A stretch of DNA of 64,000 nucleotides from assembly GCF_001005215.1 (NCBI RefSeq), contig NZ_LBNQ01000023.1:124001-188000 (forward strand). Direction: 5' to 3'. Numbering within the stretch: position 1 is the first letter of the stretch; each line of letters begins with the position of its first letter. The translations under genes were made by a program, and so were the position numbers. Positions 32,398-42,665 of this stretch are shown here, in pieces. A model generated the notes under the pieces. The model had not been told where the DNA came from, ran no database searches, and saw nothing but the letters and a program-made list of their open reading frames with translations. The stretch comes from Lampropedia cohaerens (lineage in GTDB: Bacteria; Pseudomonadota; Gammaproteobacteria; Burkholderiales; Burkholderiaceae_C).

Positions 32398-33231
32398 TCA
32401 ATCCAGATGGGTTGATGGTGCATCTAGGTGCTCGATGATCATGCCCTCTACACCCAGCACTTCGTTGCTACGGGAATAAATGCCGTGTCCGATTTCCAGA
32501 ACCTTGCGGACGCTGCCATCAGCGCAGGTAATGGCATACCAGAGTCTGAACGCGCGGTGATGCAGCAGGGCTTCTTGCACGCCATGCCACACGTAGTCGG
32601 CATATTCAGGCAGGATCAGTTGCGAAAAATGCAGGCGCCCGCCCACTTCTATATCAGTGGGCGCATAGCCAGTCAGCAGGCGGCAGCCTTCACTAACCAT
32701 TTCCATGCTCCATTCCCGGTCGTTGCGGCCGCGGTAGAACATGGCTGGAATGCTGTTGAGCAGACTTGACAGCCCGCGGGAGCTTGCCTGCAGCTGCGCT
32801 TCGCGTCGGTGGTAGCGCGTGACGTCGTAGGCAATCATGCAGACGGTATCTGCGCTCTGCTGCAGGCAGATCTGACACCATGCGATACCATGCTGCGGCA
32901 ATAGCAGGCGCATCTCCTCATCCGCCTGATTGGGCAAGACCATGCCTGCGGGATGCCCTGGTGGCAATGGTGCATGCAGACAGGTCGAAAAGCGCTTCAA
33001 CCAACGCTCTCGGTCTTCCGGATGCAGTAGGCTGGAGACGTTACTGCCAACGTGCAAGGTTCCCATCCAGTGCTGCCACGCCGCATTGCCGGCCAGGATT
33101 TTGCCTGCACGGTCTAGCTGCAATGCGGGGATGGGCAGGTTGGCAAGCCATGCAGGTGGTTGGCTTGGCATTGCCTCGCGTGTCATGTCCGCTTCATCGG
33201 AGGCGCAGGACGGTGTCACTCTGTTGATCAT
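32398..33231 (-). CDS. Double-PAS protein without output domain
   Basis: The 277-residue protein has two PAS-like modules: residues about 25–140 (LQLDRAGKILAGNAAWQHWMG onward) and about 150–270 (LNSIPAMFYRGRNDREWSMEMVSEGCRLLTGY, ending with the PAC-type VRKVLEIGHGIYSRSNEVLGVEGMIIEH). There is no kinase, cyclase, phosphodiesterase or helix-turn-helix domain and no membrane segment. It starts one base after the response-regulator stop, with AAGGA upstream, and is the third gene of a kinase–regulator–PAS operon. I infer it supplies the sensory input that the kinase lacks. Ligand unknown. Confidence 0.85.
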   Translation of the reverse strand: MINRVTPSCASDEADMTREAMPSQPPAWLANLPIPALQLDRAGKILAGNAAWQHWMGTLHVGSNVSSLLHPEDRERWLKRFSTCLHAPLPPGHPAGMVLPNQADEEMRLLLPQHGIAWCQICLQQSADTVCMIAYDVTRYHRREAQLQASSRGLSSLLNSIPAMFYRGRNDREWSMEMVSEGCRLLTGYAPTDIEVGGRLHFSQLILPEYADYVWHGVQEALLHHRAFRLWYAITCADGSVRKVLEIGHGIYSRSNEVLGVEGMIIEHLDAPSTHLD

Positions 33232-33232
33232 G

Positions 33233-33895
33233 TCAGGAGTCCTTCGGGTTCATGCCGGTGCTCTTATAGACCCATACCGCAAGTTCCAGTCGCGAGCGCA
33301 TGTTCAACTTGCTCAGCAGGCTTTTGACGTACACCTTCACCGTGCTGTCGCTGATGCCGATTTCGCGAGCAATTTCCTTGTTGCTCAGACCTTGGGCAAT
33401 CAATGCCAAGGTCTGGCCCTCGCGGGGTGTCAGGGTGGAGAGCAGTTCGGCGGAAGGGGCTGATTGCGACTCATCCGGATGGGCCAGCAACGCCACCATT
33501 TCTTCGCTCAGTGCGATCTCTCCATGGCGGCAGCGTCGAAGATGCGCCAGCAGCATCTCCGGATCGGCATCCTTGAGTATGTAGCCGGCCACACCCAGCT
33601 GAAGTGCAGACAGAAACTCATTGCGATTGAGTTGTGCAGTGAGAATGACGGCCTGAATCGGCAGCGCTAGCTGGCGTAGCTCGTCGAGCACCTGCAGACC
33701 GGAGAGGCCTCCAGGCATATGCTGGTCGAGAAGAATCATTTCCGGCCGTAGCTGGCATGCGACTTTGATGGCTTCACGGCCACTGGATGCCTCGGCAACG
33801 ACTTCGAAATCATCGGTGCTTGCGAGAAGCTCTACGATGCCGCGTCGCATCAGCGGGTGGTCGTCCACCAGGAGGATGCAGGAGCGGTTGCTCAT
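33233..33895 (-). CDS. NarL/FixJ-family response regulator (RR1)
   Basis: The 220-residue regulator has a receiver domain with DD at residues 11–12, phosphoacceptor Asp57 (ILLDQHMPG) and Lys in GYILKDADP. A LuxR-type helix-turn-helix follows (LTPREGQTLALIAQGLSNKEIAREIGISDSTVKVYVKSLLSKL). The recognition helix is nearly the same as that of the second regulator at 46.6 kb and close to NarL. Its start overlaps the kinase stop by four bases, so kinase and regulator are translationally coupled. Divergent from tmm; likely regulates methylated-amine genes. Confidence 0.93.
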   Translation of the reverse strand: MSNRSCILLVDDHPLMRRGIVELLASTDDFEVVAEASSGREAIKVACQLRPEMILLDQHMPGGLSGLQVLDELRQLALPIQAVILTAQLNRNEFLSALQLGVAGYILKDADPEMLLAHLRRCRHGEIALSEEMVALLAHPDESQSAPSAELLSTLTPREGQTLALIAQGLSNKEIAREIGISDSTVKVYVKSLLSKLNMRSRLELAVWVYKSTGMNPKDS

Positions 33896-34647
33896 GGTGC
33901 GAGCTTCCCCATTGGAATCTGCAGCAGCACCTGTGTTCCGGGTCTGCCTGGTGAGGTACTGCCGCTGCGCGATGACGAAGTGGCGCACCCGACTGGGGCA
34001 CTGTGCACCGAAAGAGTCGCTCCGATGGACTGCGCGCGCTCCTGCATGATGAGCAAGCCGTAGTGGCCGCCAGTTGTGCCTGGCTTGGGACGCAGGCCCA
34101 CGCCGTCGTCGCTGATCAGGACTTCAACGCGCTCGTTGTCCTCATCCTGCCAAAGGTGAATGCTCACGTGCCGGGCTTGCGAGTGACGCACAGCATTGGC
34201 CAGCGATTCGCGCACGATCTGCAGAACCTGCAGCTTGACGGCCGGTGAAAAAATGCCGTCGGGCAGTCGATTATCCAGCTCGAAGACCATGCTGGTGCGG
34301 CTGGAGAATTCTTCCACCGCCCTGAGCAGTGACTCTCGCAGCGAAACGTCCTGCAGTGTGGTGCGCACGCCGGTAATCATCTCACGTACCTGCTTTTGCA
34401 CTCGGCGCAGTACCAGGCGCATCTCCTTGACCATTGCCTGTGCGTCAGGCTTGTCGTTCAAGAGCCTTTCCACCTGCAGTGCCTGAAGCGCAACAAAGCC
34501 CAGCTGCTGCGCAACCGAGTCGTGCAATTCGTGCGACAGCGCTTCGTAGCGCGAATCGCTGAAGAAACCTACGTGATCGCAAGCAGTCGCAGAACCATTT
34601 GCTGTGCTTGCATCGGGTACTAAATTCGTGTGGTCACAACCTTTCAT
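33892..34647 (-). CDS. Soluble NarX-type histidine kinase without a sensor domain
   Basis: The 251-residue protein has a HisKA_3 dimerisation/phosphoacceptor segment ([17 protein letters not shown], His42) and a HATPase_c domain ([43 protein letters not shown]). Only about 30 residues precede the phosphoacceptor region, with no membrane helix and no PAS or GAF domain, so it cannot sense by itself in a known way. It starts with ATG 34647 after a purine-rich ribosome site. It is the first gene of a minus-strand operon with the response regulator and the double-PAS protein. Confidence 0.92.
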   Translation of the reverse strand: MKGCDHTNLVPDASTANGSATACDHVGFFSDSRYEALSHELHDSVAQQLGFVALQALQVERLLNDKPDAQAMVKEMRLVLRRVQKQVREMITGVRTTLQDVSLRESLLRAVEEFSSRTSMVFELDNRLPDGIFSPAVKLQVLQIVRESLANAVRHSQARHVSIHLWQDEDNERVEVLISDDGVGLRPKPGTTGGHYGLLIMQERAQSIGATLSVHSAPVGCATSSSRSGSTSPGRPGTQVLLQIPMGKLAP

Positions 34648-34696
34648 GCTTTGCTCTTCTTCGTTGCCACAGCTTGGGTTGCGCCAAGCTGGACAT

Positions 34697-34770
34697 TGCA
34701 CACGTGCGGCTTAGTCCGAGGCCATTGCACTGAAAAAGTGCAGCGGCTTCGAGAAAGTTGCACAAGTGCA
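34697..34770. promoter_or_regulatory. Three helically phased GCAC/GTGC dyads upstream of the kinase operon and tmm
   Basis: The dyads are TGCACACGTGCG (34697–34708), TGCACTGAAAAAGTGCA (34726–34742) and TGCACAAGTGCA (34759–34770). Their centres are 31.5 and 30.5 bases apart, about three helical turns each. The middle one resembles the NtrC consensus TGCACC-N5-GGTGCA. They lie 50–123 bases upstream of the kinase start and 247–320 upstream of tmm. The binding protein is unknown; NtrC or one of the NarL regulators are candidates. Confidence 0.55.
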
Positions 34771-34890
34771 TTGGTAGTGATCCCGACGGGGCATATGGAG
34801 CAAATTTCATGCCTTTTTTGCCAGGCTGTGGCAGGTCAGCATGCAGGATGCGCGCAGTCGGAGGGGCTGGCCATCGGGTCCACGAGGGAA

Positions 34891-34898
34891 TACCCCTT
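34891..34898 (+). promoter_or_regulatory. NarL-like heptamer motif upstream of tmm
   Basis: TACCCCTT matches the NarL heptamer TACYYMT and sits 118 bases upstream of tmm in the direction of transcription. The dmm promoter carries TACTCCTT in the same relative orientation 93 bases before dmmA. The pairing with two NarL-type regulators makes it a candidate site. Confidence 0.4.
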
Positions 34899-35016
34899 TT
34901 GGTTTATTCCTCCCGAGCAATTGAGGACAGGCGCATGCGATTCGATACTGAATTCATCAGTGCTCGCGCTGGTTCACTGCTGCATCTCAATTTTGAAAGT
35001 TGAAAGGATTCACCAC

Positions 35017-36450
35017 ATGACCCGTATCGCAATCATTGGCGCAGGTCCGTCCGGTATGGCGCAAATGCGCGCATTCCAGTCCGACGCCAGCAAGGGTAAC
35101 TCCATTCCAGAAGTCGTTTGTTTCGAGAAATGTTCCGAGTGGGGCGGACTGTGGAACTACACGTGGCGCACAGGCCTTGACGAACATGGCGAGCCTGTGC
35201 ATTGCAGTATGTACCGTTACCTGTGGACCAATGGTCCCAAGGAAGGGCTGGAATTTGCCGATTACACCTTTGACGAACATTTCGGTCGTCCAATCGGTTC
35301 GTATCCGCCCCGCGCCGTGCTGTGGGATTACATGAAGGGCCGCGTGGAAAAGGCCAACGTTCGTCCATGGGTGCGATTCAGTACTGCCGTGCGCAATGTG
35401 CGGTTCGACGCGCAGACGCGGTTATTCACGGTGACTGTCCATGATCTGGAAAATGACCGCATCTACAGTGAGACATTTGACTATGTGGTCGTGGCGTCAG
35501 GCCACTTCTCCACACCCAATGTCCCCAGTTTCGAAGGCATGGAAACTTTCCATGGACGAATCTTGCATGCGCACGATTTTCGTGATGCCCGTGAATTCAA
35601 GAACAAGAACGTCTTGCTGATAGGTAGCAGCTATTCGGCAGAGGATATTGGTTCGCAGTGCTGGAAGTATGGTGCCAAGAGCATTACTACCAGCTACCGC
35701 AGCAAGCCCATGGGTTTCAAGTGGCCAGAGAACTGGGAGGAGAAGCCGCTTCTGATGCGCGTGGAAGAAAACACCGCATATTTTGCCGACGGCACTAGCA
35801 AGGAAATCGATGCCATTATTCTGTGTACTGGTTATATCCATTACCTGCCATTCATGCCCGATGATCTGCGCCTGAAAACCAACAACCGCCTCTGGCCGCT
35901 GGGCTTGTACAAAGGCGTGGTGTGGGAAGAAAACACCAAGCTGTTCTATCTGGGCATGCAGGACCAGTGGTTCACCTTCAACATGTTCGATGCGCAGGCA
36001 TGGTTTGTACGTGATGTGATTCAGGGCCGCATCCAGTTGCCAAGCAAGGCAGAGATGAAGGCCGACAGCCAACGCATGCGCGAGCTGGAAGAGGCCATCA
36101 CCGACGATGCCAGCAGCATCCGCTTCCAAGGGGAATACGTGAAGGACCTGATTACCTACACAGACTACCCCAGCTTCGATATCGACGGTGTGGTCGACAT
36201 CTTCCTCGAATGGAAGAAGCACAAGAAGGAAGGCATCATGACGTTCCGTGACCATGCATACCGTTCGGTCATGACCGGGAAGATGTCACCGCTGCACCAT
36301 ACGCCCTGGAAGGATGCGCTGGACGATTCGCTGGAAGCCTATCTGGCCAATTCGGCGCCCAGCGAATCCGAGCAATATGCTGCCAACGAAAAAGGCATTG
36401 GCGAGTCTGCCAAGGCTGGTGTGCGCGAAGCCAGCATGGCAGGGAGCTGA
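35017..36450 (+). CDS. tmm: Trimethylamine monooxygenase (flavin-containing monooxygenase)
   Basis: Tmm oxidises trimethylamine to trimethylamine N-oxide with NADPH and O2, in the cytoplasm. The 477-residue protein has the FAD motif GAGPSG at residues 8–13, the second FAD segment [14 protein letters not shown], the FMO fingerprint [17 protein letters not shown] (about 171–187), the NADPH motif GSSYSA near 203 and [12 protein letters not shown] near 268. The strong match in the N-terminal third ([22 protein letters not shown]) is typical of bacterial Tmm rather than other FMOs. ATG 35017 follows AAAGGA; the frame is open to 34630 but that part is unconserved. tdm begins two bases after its stop, so the two are one operon. 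Confidence 0.92.
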   Translation: MTRIAIIGAGPSGMAQMRAFQSDASKGNSIPEVVCFEKCSEWGGLWNYTWRTGLDEHGEPVHCSMYRYLWTNGPKEGLEFADYTFDEHFGRPIGSYPPRAVLWDYMKGRVEKANVRPWVRFSTAVRNVRFDAQTRLFTVTVHDLENDRIYSETFDYVVVASGHFSTPNVPSFEGMETFHGRILHAHDFRDAREFKNKNVLLIGSSYSAEDIGSQCWKYGAKSITTSYRSKPMGFKWPENWEEKPLLMRVEENTAYFADGTSKEIDAIILCTGYIHYLPFMPDDLRLKTNNRLWPLGLYKGVVWEENTKLFYLGMQDQWFTFNMFDAQAWFVRDVIQGRIQLPSKAEMKADSQRMRELEEAITDDASSIRFQGEYVKDLITYTDYPSFDIDGVVDIFLEWKKHKKEGIMTFRDHAYRSVMTGKMSPLHHTPWKDALDDSLEAYLANSAPSESEQYAANEKGIGESAKAGVREASMAGS

Positions 36451-36451
36451 A

Positions 36452-38827
36452 ATGCTGGCCGCGCCGCAACACAGCGCATTGCGCGAACCAGGGCTGCAGG
36501 CATGGCCAGCCGGTGTCGATCGCTATCTCGTGCCTGGCAGAGGCGTATGTCTGCTGGAGATTGCCGCAGGCGAGTGCCTGGAGCTCATTGATCCGGAAGG
36601 TGGCCAGCCCTGCGAGCTGATGCTGTTCGACAAAGATGGCCGATGCCGCAGTACTGAGTGGGTTGCCTCTGAGGGGCAAGCCCCATCGCCATTGCATGCG
36701 GAGGCTGCACGTGGCTTGCAGACACTGCTGCAATTGCGTGAAGAAAGCGACGCCTTGCAGCGGGCCGGTGCTGCGCTGCAAGCCAACGGCATTGACGTAG
36801 CCAATGCGCAAGCGCTGCCAGTATTTGATACACAAGGGGCGCCGGGCGCGCAGGTGCGCTACCAAAGCCCCATTGACGGCTATGCCGTGATTGCCGTACC
36901 AGGGCCGGTCATGGATGTGACTACCCAGGAGACGACCACGGCCATTGAATTACGCCGCTATGTCCGTCCGACGGTTGATGGTGTGATGCTGCGCAAACCA
37001 CCGGCGCCATTGGCCAAGCCGCTGCAGGACATCCACATTCCACCAGGCACTGCCAGTGCCTATGTGGTGCGTGCGGGTGAGTACATCCAGGTGCTGGACA
37101 TTCAAGGGCGCCAGTGTTCTGACTTTCAGGCGTTCTCGCTGGCGGCTTTGAAGGAAGGGCGTGAATCCGGCATTGATGCCACGGTCACCCGCACCATGCT
37201 GGGGCAGGCCTATCCGACGCCGGGCTTGCCCTCCAAGGGTTTTTCGCGCGACATGGAACCCCTGGTACAGGTTGTGCAAGATACCTGTGGCTGCCATGAT
37301 GCCTTCAACACCGCCTGCAATGCCCGCTACTACGATGACTTGGGCTATCCGGGGCATGTCAACTGCTCGGACAACTTCAACCGCGCGCTCGAACCCTATG
37401 GCGTCAAGCCACGTCTGGCTTGGGAGGCGCTGAACTTCTTTTTCAACACCTGCGTGGATGCTAGCAACAACGTGATCACGGAAGTGCCGTGGTCACGCCC
37501 TGGTGACTATGTGCTGCTGCGCGCGCTCACCGATCTGGTCTGTGTCAGCTCATCCTGCCCGGATGACATCGACCCCGCCAATAACTGGGAACCGACCGAC
37601 ATCCAGGTGCGCGTGTATGCCGCTACCGAAACATTCAAGCCTGCCTTTGCCATTCGTATGAGCCCAGAATCCATTCCGCAGTTGACTCAAGAGAGCGCCT
37701 TCCATCCGCGCACCAGCGCCTTGACGCGCTCTTTTACGGAATACCGTGGCTTCTGGCTGCCCGAGCACTTCGATACGGTCGGCACTTTGGGCGAATACTG
37801 GGCCTGCCGTCAGAACGTGGCGGTGATGGATTTGTCGGCACTGCGCAAGTTCGAAATCACCGGACCTGATGCAGAAGCACTGCTGCAATGGTGTCTGACG
37901 CGCGACATGCGCAAGCTTGCCATCGGCCAGGTGGTCTACACCGCCATCTGCTTTCCACATGGCGGAGTGCAGGACGATGGCACCGTGTTGCGCATGGGCG
38001 AACATGCGTTCCGGCTGGTGTGTGGAGAAGATGCAACCGGGCAATGGCTGCGTCAGCAGGCCAGTGAAAAAGGCTACCGTGCCTTTGTTCGCAGCTCCAC
38101 GGCGCAAATGCACAACATCGCCGTGCAGGGGCCCAAGTCACGGGAGCTGCTGCAATCCATCATCTGGACGGCACCGGCCCACACACCGGTCGCGCAACTG
38201 GGCTGGTTCCGTTTCGTGCTAGCGCGCATTGGTGGATTTACCGGCGCTCCGGTGGTGGTTTCCCGCACCGGTTACACCGGCGAGCTGGGCTACGAAATCT
38301 TTTGCCATCCCAAGGATGCACTGACGGTCTGGGATGCTGTCTGGGAAGCTGGCCAGCCACTGGGCCTGCAACCCCTGGGCATGCACGCGCTGGACATGCT
38401 GCGCATCGAGGCCGGTCTGGTGTTCGCCCAGCATGAGTTTGACGATGGTACCGACCCTTATGAGGCCGGTATTGGCTTTACCGTGCCGATCAAGAGCAAG
38501 GAGGTGGACTTCGTCGGCCGGGAAGCCATTCTGGCGCGGCAGGGCCATCCAAGGCATGTGCTGGCAGGTCTGGAATTGCAAGGCCATGACGTAGCCCAGC
38601 ATGGTGCAGGCGTTTTCATTGGCCGCGCCCGTGTTGGGGTGGTGACCAGTGGCTGCTACTCCCCCATTCTGCAAAGGAGCATTGCACTGGCCCGTCTGGA
38701 GCCCAGCGTCGCAGCCATCGGCACGGCCATCGAGATCGGCGCGCTGGATGGCCATCAGAAACGCCAGCCGGGCCAAGTGGTGCGTTTTGCGCATTACGAC
38801 CCGGACAAGACCCGCGTGCGGGCCTGA
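36452..38827 (+). CDS. tdm: Trimethylamine-N-oxide demethylase
   Basis: Tdm converts TMAO to dimethylamine and formaldehyde. The 791-residue protein has a DUF1989-type metal-binding region (about residues 180–400, with IPPGTASAYVVRAGEYIQVLDIQGRQCSDFQAF, DTCGCHDAFNTACN and LVCVSSSCPDD as Cys-rich candidate zinc ligands) fused to a GcvT-like tetrahydrofolate-binding domain (about 430–785, with SRTGYTGELGYEIF and LRIEAGLVFAQHEFDDGTDPYEAG). In the characterised Methylocella silvestris enzyme the second domain captures formaldehyde as methylene-tetrahydrofolate. Start ATG 36452 lies behind AGGGAG; order and spacing after tmm are as in known tmm–tdm operons. Confidence 0.9.
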   Translation: MLAAPQHSALREPGLQAWPAGVDRYLVPGRGVCLLEIAAGECLELIDPEGGQPCELMLFDKDGRCRSTEWVASEGQAPSPLHAEAARGLQTLLQLREESDALQRAGAALQANGIDVANAQALPVFDTQGAPGAQVRYQSPIDGYAVIAVPGPVMDVTTQETTTAIELRRYVRPTVDGVMLRKPPAPLAKPLQDIHIPPGTASAYVVRAGEYIQVLDIQGRQCSDFQAFSLAALKEGRESGIDATVTRTMLGQAYPTPGLPSKGFSRDMEPLVQVVQDTCGCHDAFNTACNARYYDDLGYPGHVNCSDNFNRALEPYGVKPRLAWEALNFFFNTCVDASNNVITEVPWSRPGDYVLLRALTDLVCVSSSCPDDIDPANNWEPTDIQVRVYAATETFKPAFAIRMSPESIPQLTQESAFHPRTSALTRSFTEYRGFWLPEHFDTVGTLGEYWACRQNVAVMDLSALRKFEITGPDAEALLQWCLTRDMRKLAIGQVVYTAICFPHGGVQDDGTVLRMGEHAFRLVCGEDATGQWLRQQASEKGYRAFVRSSTAQMHNIAVQGPKSRELLQSIIWTAPAHTPVAQLGWFRFVLARIGGFTGAPVVVSRTGYTGELGYEIFCHPKDALTVWDAVWEAGQPLGLQPLGMHALDMLRIEAGLVFAQHEFDDGTDPYEAGIGFTVPIKSKEVDFVGREAILARQGHPRHVLAGLELQGHDVAQHGAGVFIGRARVGVVTSGCYSPILQRSIALARLEPSVAAIGTAIEIGALDGHQKRQPGQVVRFAHYDPDKTRVRA

Positions 38828-39003
38828 TTCGCTAGCGCAAGCAGGAAATGGCAACCGAATGGCACCCCAAACCAGTTGCGATGCCATGATGCCGAGCGCC
38901 TCGCCATACCGGCAGGGCACTTGCGGTTTCCCCAAAAGCAGGAAACACCACCATCTTCATGTGCGCCCTATTCCATGCGGAGACGGTCCATTTCGGCGCA
39001 ACC

Positions 39004-39036
39004 AAGCGGCGATGGATCGCCTCCGCTTTTTCTTTG
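39004..39036 (+). terminator. Candidate terminator downstream of tdm
   Basis: An imperfect GC-rich stem (AAGCGGCGAT with ATCGCCTCCGCTT, one bulge) is followed by TTTTTCTTT. It lies about 180 bases after the tdm stop and 170 before amtB, so the two may be separate transcripts. The remaining 38828–39204 region holds no recognisable gene. Confidence 0.45.
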
Positions 39037-39204
39037 TTGGCGCACGAATGGCATATAGGCCTTGGTGCGGCGTTGCGGTGGCGCAAAGGCCAGTGCTTTC
39101 GCCCCCGCTGCTAATCAACTGGATGCCTGACAGCGCAAAGCGCATCGCACTTGCTGAACCCCGTTTTTGATTTATCGACAACCTGCTGGAAGGATAGCTG
39201 CCCC

Positions 39205-40575
39205 ATGAAAACACGACTACGTCTCAAACACTCGATGAAAAACGAGCCACCAGTCTCCGGCTGCCGCGCCGCAGGACTGGCAGGTGCGCTGGCGACGCTA
39301 CTGCTGACAAGCGTTCCCGCGCGCGCGCAGGAAGCTATGACTCCTGTCCTAGATAGCGGCGACACCGCATTCGTGGCGGTCTGCGCCCTGGTGGTATTGC
39401 TGATGATGCTGCCGGGCTTGGCGTTGTTTTATGCGGGCTTGGCGCGTAGCAAGAACGTGCTTTCGGTGCTGATGCAGGTGTTTACCGTCGTCGCGTTCAT
39501 GTCTGTGCTGTGGGCCGTATTTGGCTATAGCCTGACCTTCGCCGATGGGGGGAGCTTGCAGCCTTTCATTGGCGGTATGGACAAAGTGTTTCTGATGGGA
39601 ATTGATGGGGATGCACTGGTTGGCACCATTCCTGAGTATCTTTACGTTTTTTTCATGATGATGTTTGCGGCAATTACCCCACCCATCATTGTTGGCGGTT
39701 TTGCCGAGCGTATGAAGTTTTCCGCCGTAATGGTGTTCATGCCCATCTGGCTGTTAATCAATTACATCCCGATGGCCCACATGGCTTGGGGCGGTGGCTG
39801 GGTGTTCAACCTTAGCGTGCAGGATTTCGCCGGTGGTAACGTAGTGCACGTCAATGTCGGCATTGCGGCGCTGGTGGGTGCTGCCATGATCGGGCGCAGG
39901 CAAGGCTGGGGCTCTGCCGCTGTAGCCCCTCACAACATGACCATGACCATGACGGGAGGCTCCATGCTGTGGGTTGGCTGGCTGGGTTTCTGTGGCGGCT
40001 GTGCGCTCGCCGCGAACGGCTTTTCTGCCCTCATCATGCTCAATACCATGCTGGCCAGTGCTGCAGGTACGCTCGGCTGGCTCTTCGTCGAATGGCGTCA
40101 GCGTGGCCGCCCCAGCATGTTGGGCGCGGTATCGGGCGCGATTGCGGGTCTGGTGGCCGTGACTCCTGCTTGCGGCTTCGTCGGCCCCATGGGCGCCATC
40201 ATTCTGGGCTTGCTGGCCGGGCCGGTCTGCCTGTGGGCGGTGGAATGGCTCAAGCCTCGCCTGGGCCTGGACGATGCCTTTGATGTGTTTGGCGTGCACG
40301 GCGTAGGGGGCATTCTCGGCGGTCTGCTCACCCCTTTGTTTGCACTGCCTGCACTGGGCGGCCTCGGTTTTGCCGAAGGCCGCGGCCTGCTGGAACAAAC
40401 CGGCATCAACTTCGGCGCATTGGTATTCAGCATCCTCTACGCGGCCGTCACGGCGTGGATTGCCTTCAAAATTGCCGCTGCCTGCTGCAAGGGCCTGCGC
40501 GTCGATGCCGATCAGGAACGCGATGGGCTGGATCTCAACGCGCACGGTGAAGTGGGCTATCGGGATATTGGTTGA
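39205..40575 (+). CDS. amtB: Ammonium-transporter-type channel, copy 1 (methylamine cluster)
   Basis: The 456-residue Amt/Mep/Rh protein has a basic N-terminal leader and signal peptide with likely cleavage near residue 41 (VPARAQEA), then eleven predicted membrane segments. Conserved features are GLALFYAGLARSKNVLSVLMQ, AWGGGWVF, GGNVVHVNVG (first pore His), PACGFVGP and DVFGVHGVGGILGG (second pore His). ATG 39205 has GGAAGGA upstream. Its place between tdm and folD suggests it conducts ammonium or monomethylamine released or used by the pathway; substrate is inference. It is closely similar to copy 2 at 48.0 kb. Confidence 0.93.
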   Translation: MKTRLRLKHSMKNEPPVSGCRAAGLAGALATLLLTSVPARAQEAMTPVLDSGDTAFVAVCALVVLLMMLPGLALFYAGLARSKNVLSVLMQVFTVVAFMSVLWAVFGYSLTFADGGSLQPFIGGMDKVFLMGIDGDALVGTIPEYLYVFFMMMFAAITPPIIVGGFAERMKFSAVMVFMPIWLLINYIPMAHMAWGGGWVFNLSVQDFAGGNVVHVNVGIAALVGAAMIGRRQGWGSAAVAPHNMTMTMTGGSMLWVGWLGFCGGCALAANGFSALIMLNTMLASAAGTLGWLFVEWRQRGRPSMLGAVSGAIAGLVAVTPACGFVGPMGAIILGLLAGPVCLWAVEWLKPRLGLDDAFDVFGVHGVGGILGGLLTPLFALPALGGLGFAEGRGLLEQTGINFGALVFSILYAAVTAWIAFKIAAACCKGLRVDADQERDGLDLNAHGEVGYRDIG

Positions 40576-40747
40576 GCCTACTCGCGCTGCGCCTGATTAG
40601 GTGCCTTTGTTCTTGCCTGCCTCTGCAAAAGAAGTTCTTGCTACCTTTCCATGTGGGCGCAAGCCCGGTCACTCGCGCAATGCATGGGTGCTATTTCAGC
40701 TGTGCAAATTGTGCTTCCATAACCACATCAGGCAGTGTCCAAAGCGC

Positions 40748-40779
40748 AAAGCGCCAGCCGGAGGCTGGCGCTTTGCTTT
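40748..40779. terminator. Bidirectional Rho-independent terminator between amtB copy 1 and folD
   Basis: A perfect 12-bp stem, AAAGCGCCAGCC with GGCTGGCGCTTT, encloses a GGA loop. T-rich sequence follows on the plus strand and an A-run before it serves the minus strand. It sits between two convergent transcription units. Confidence 0.85.
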
Positions 40780-40816
40780 GGCAGGCCCCTTGGGGAGTCT
40801 GCAGTGTTTTATCAAC

Positions 40817-41706
<890 letters not shown>

Positions 41707-41710
<4 letters not shown>

Positions 41711-42570
41711 CTGAAGACCACCGTCTTGGCCTGGTTGAGGAACACGCGGTGCTGCGTGTGGTATTTGACGGCGCTGGCCAGGGCCACGGTTTCGGTCGCG
41801 CGGCCAATTTCCACCATGTCGTCGGGACGGAAGGTGTGGTCAACACGCTGCACGGCCTGCTCGATGATCGGGCCTTCGTCCAGATCCGCGGTGACGTAAT
41901 GGGCCGTTGCCCCGATGAGCTTGACGCCACGCGCGTGCGCCTGGTGGTAGGGCTTGGCGCCTTTGAAACCGGGCAGGAAGGAGTGGTGGATGTTGATGGC
42001 ACGGCCTGCCAGCTGGGCACACAGATCGTCGGAGAGGATTTGCATGTAGCGGGCCAAGACGACCAGTTCGGTCTTGGTTTCTTCCACGATCTTGAGCAGC
42101 TCTTTTTCTTGCTGGGCCTTGTTGTCCTTGTTGACGGGCAGGTACACGAATCGCAGGCCCTCGCGTTCGGCCATTGGGCGCAGGTCCAGATGATTGGAGA
42201 CGACGGCGGTGATGTCCATGTCGATCTCGCCCTTGCTGCGACGGTACAGCAAGTCAGCCAGACAGTGGTCGAACTTGCTGACCATCAGCAGCACCTTCAT
42301 TGGCTGGGCGCTGCTAAAAATGCGCCATTCCATGCTGAATTGCTTGGATGTCTTGGAAAAGTCACTGCGCAGTTTCTCGATGTCACCGGCTTGCCCAGTG
42401 AAGTGAAATACGCAGCGCATGAAAAATCGCTGGGTATCCTCGTCATCGAATTGGGCCAGTTCGCTGATGTAGCAACCACGCTCGGCGAGGAAGGAGGAGA
42501 CGGCAGCAACGATACCTGTGGTGGCGGGGCAGCTGATGGTGAGAATGAAGTTTTCGCGGGTGTTGTCCAT
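41707..42570 (-). CDS. purU: Formyltetrahydrofolate deformylase
   Basis: PurU hydrolyses 10-formyl-THF to formate and free THF. The 287-residue protein has an N-terminal ACT domain ([28 protein letters not shown]) and a C-terminal GART-like formyl-hydrolase domain with [41 protein letters not shown] and [15 protein letters not shown] (catalytic Asp). The start ATG 42570 follows DmmD after a 95-base gap. In this operon it regenerates THF and discharges the methyl carbon as formate. No formate dehydrogenase is encoded within the window. Confidence 0.96.
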
Positions 42571-42665
42571 GATGAGAGCGAATAGGCGCCAAGGAAAGCC
42601 CCACGTGCGACGCACGCGGTGGGGCTATTGAGACGTGAGAAGGCTTGGCTGGCTGCGGTGCGGGT

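Noticed and set aside
34831-34848. Sigma-54-like element upstream of tmm (TGGCAG…CATGCA)
   Set aside because: The spacing between GG and GC is 11 instead of 10 bases and the -12 box is poor.
34630-35016. N-terminal extension of Tmm from an upstream start
   Set aside because: The added 129 residues are unconserved and overlap the kinase start region and dyads; ATG 35017 has a ribosome site and places the FAD motif at residue 8.
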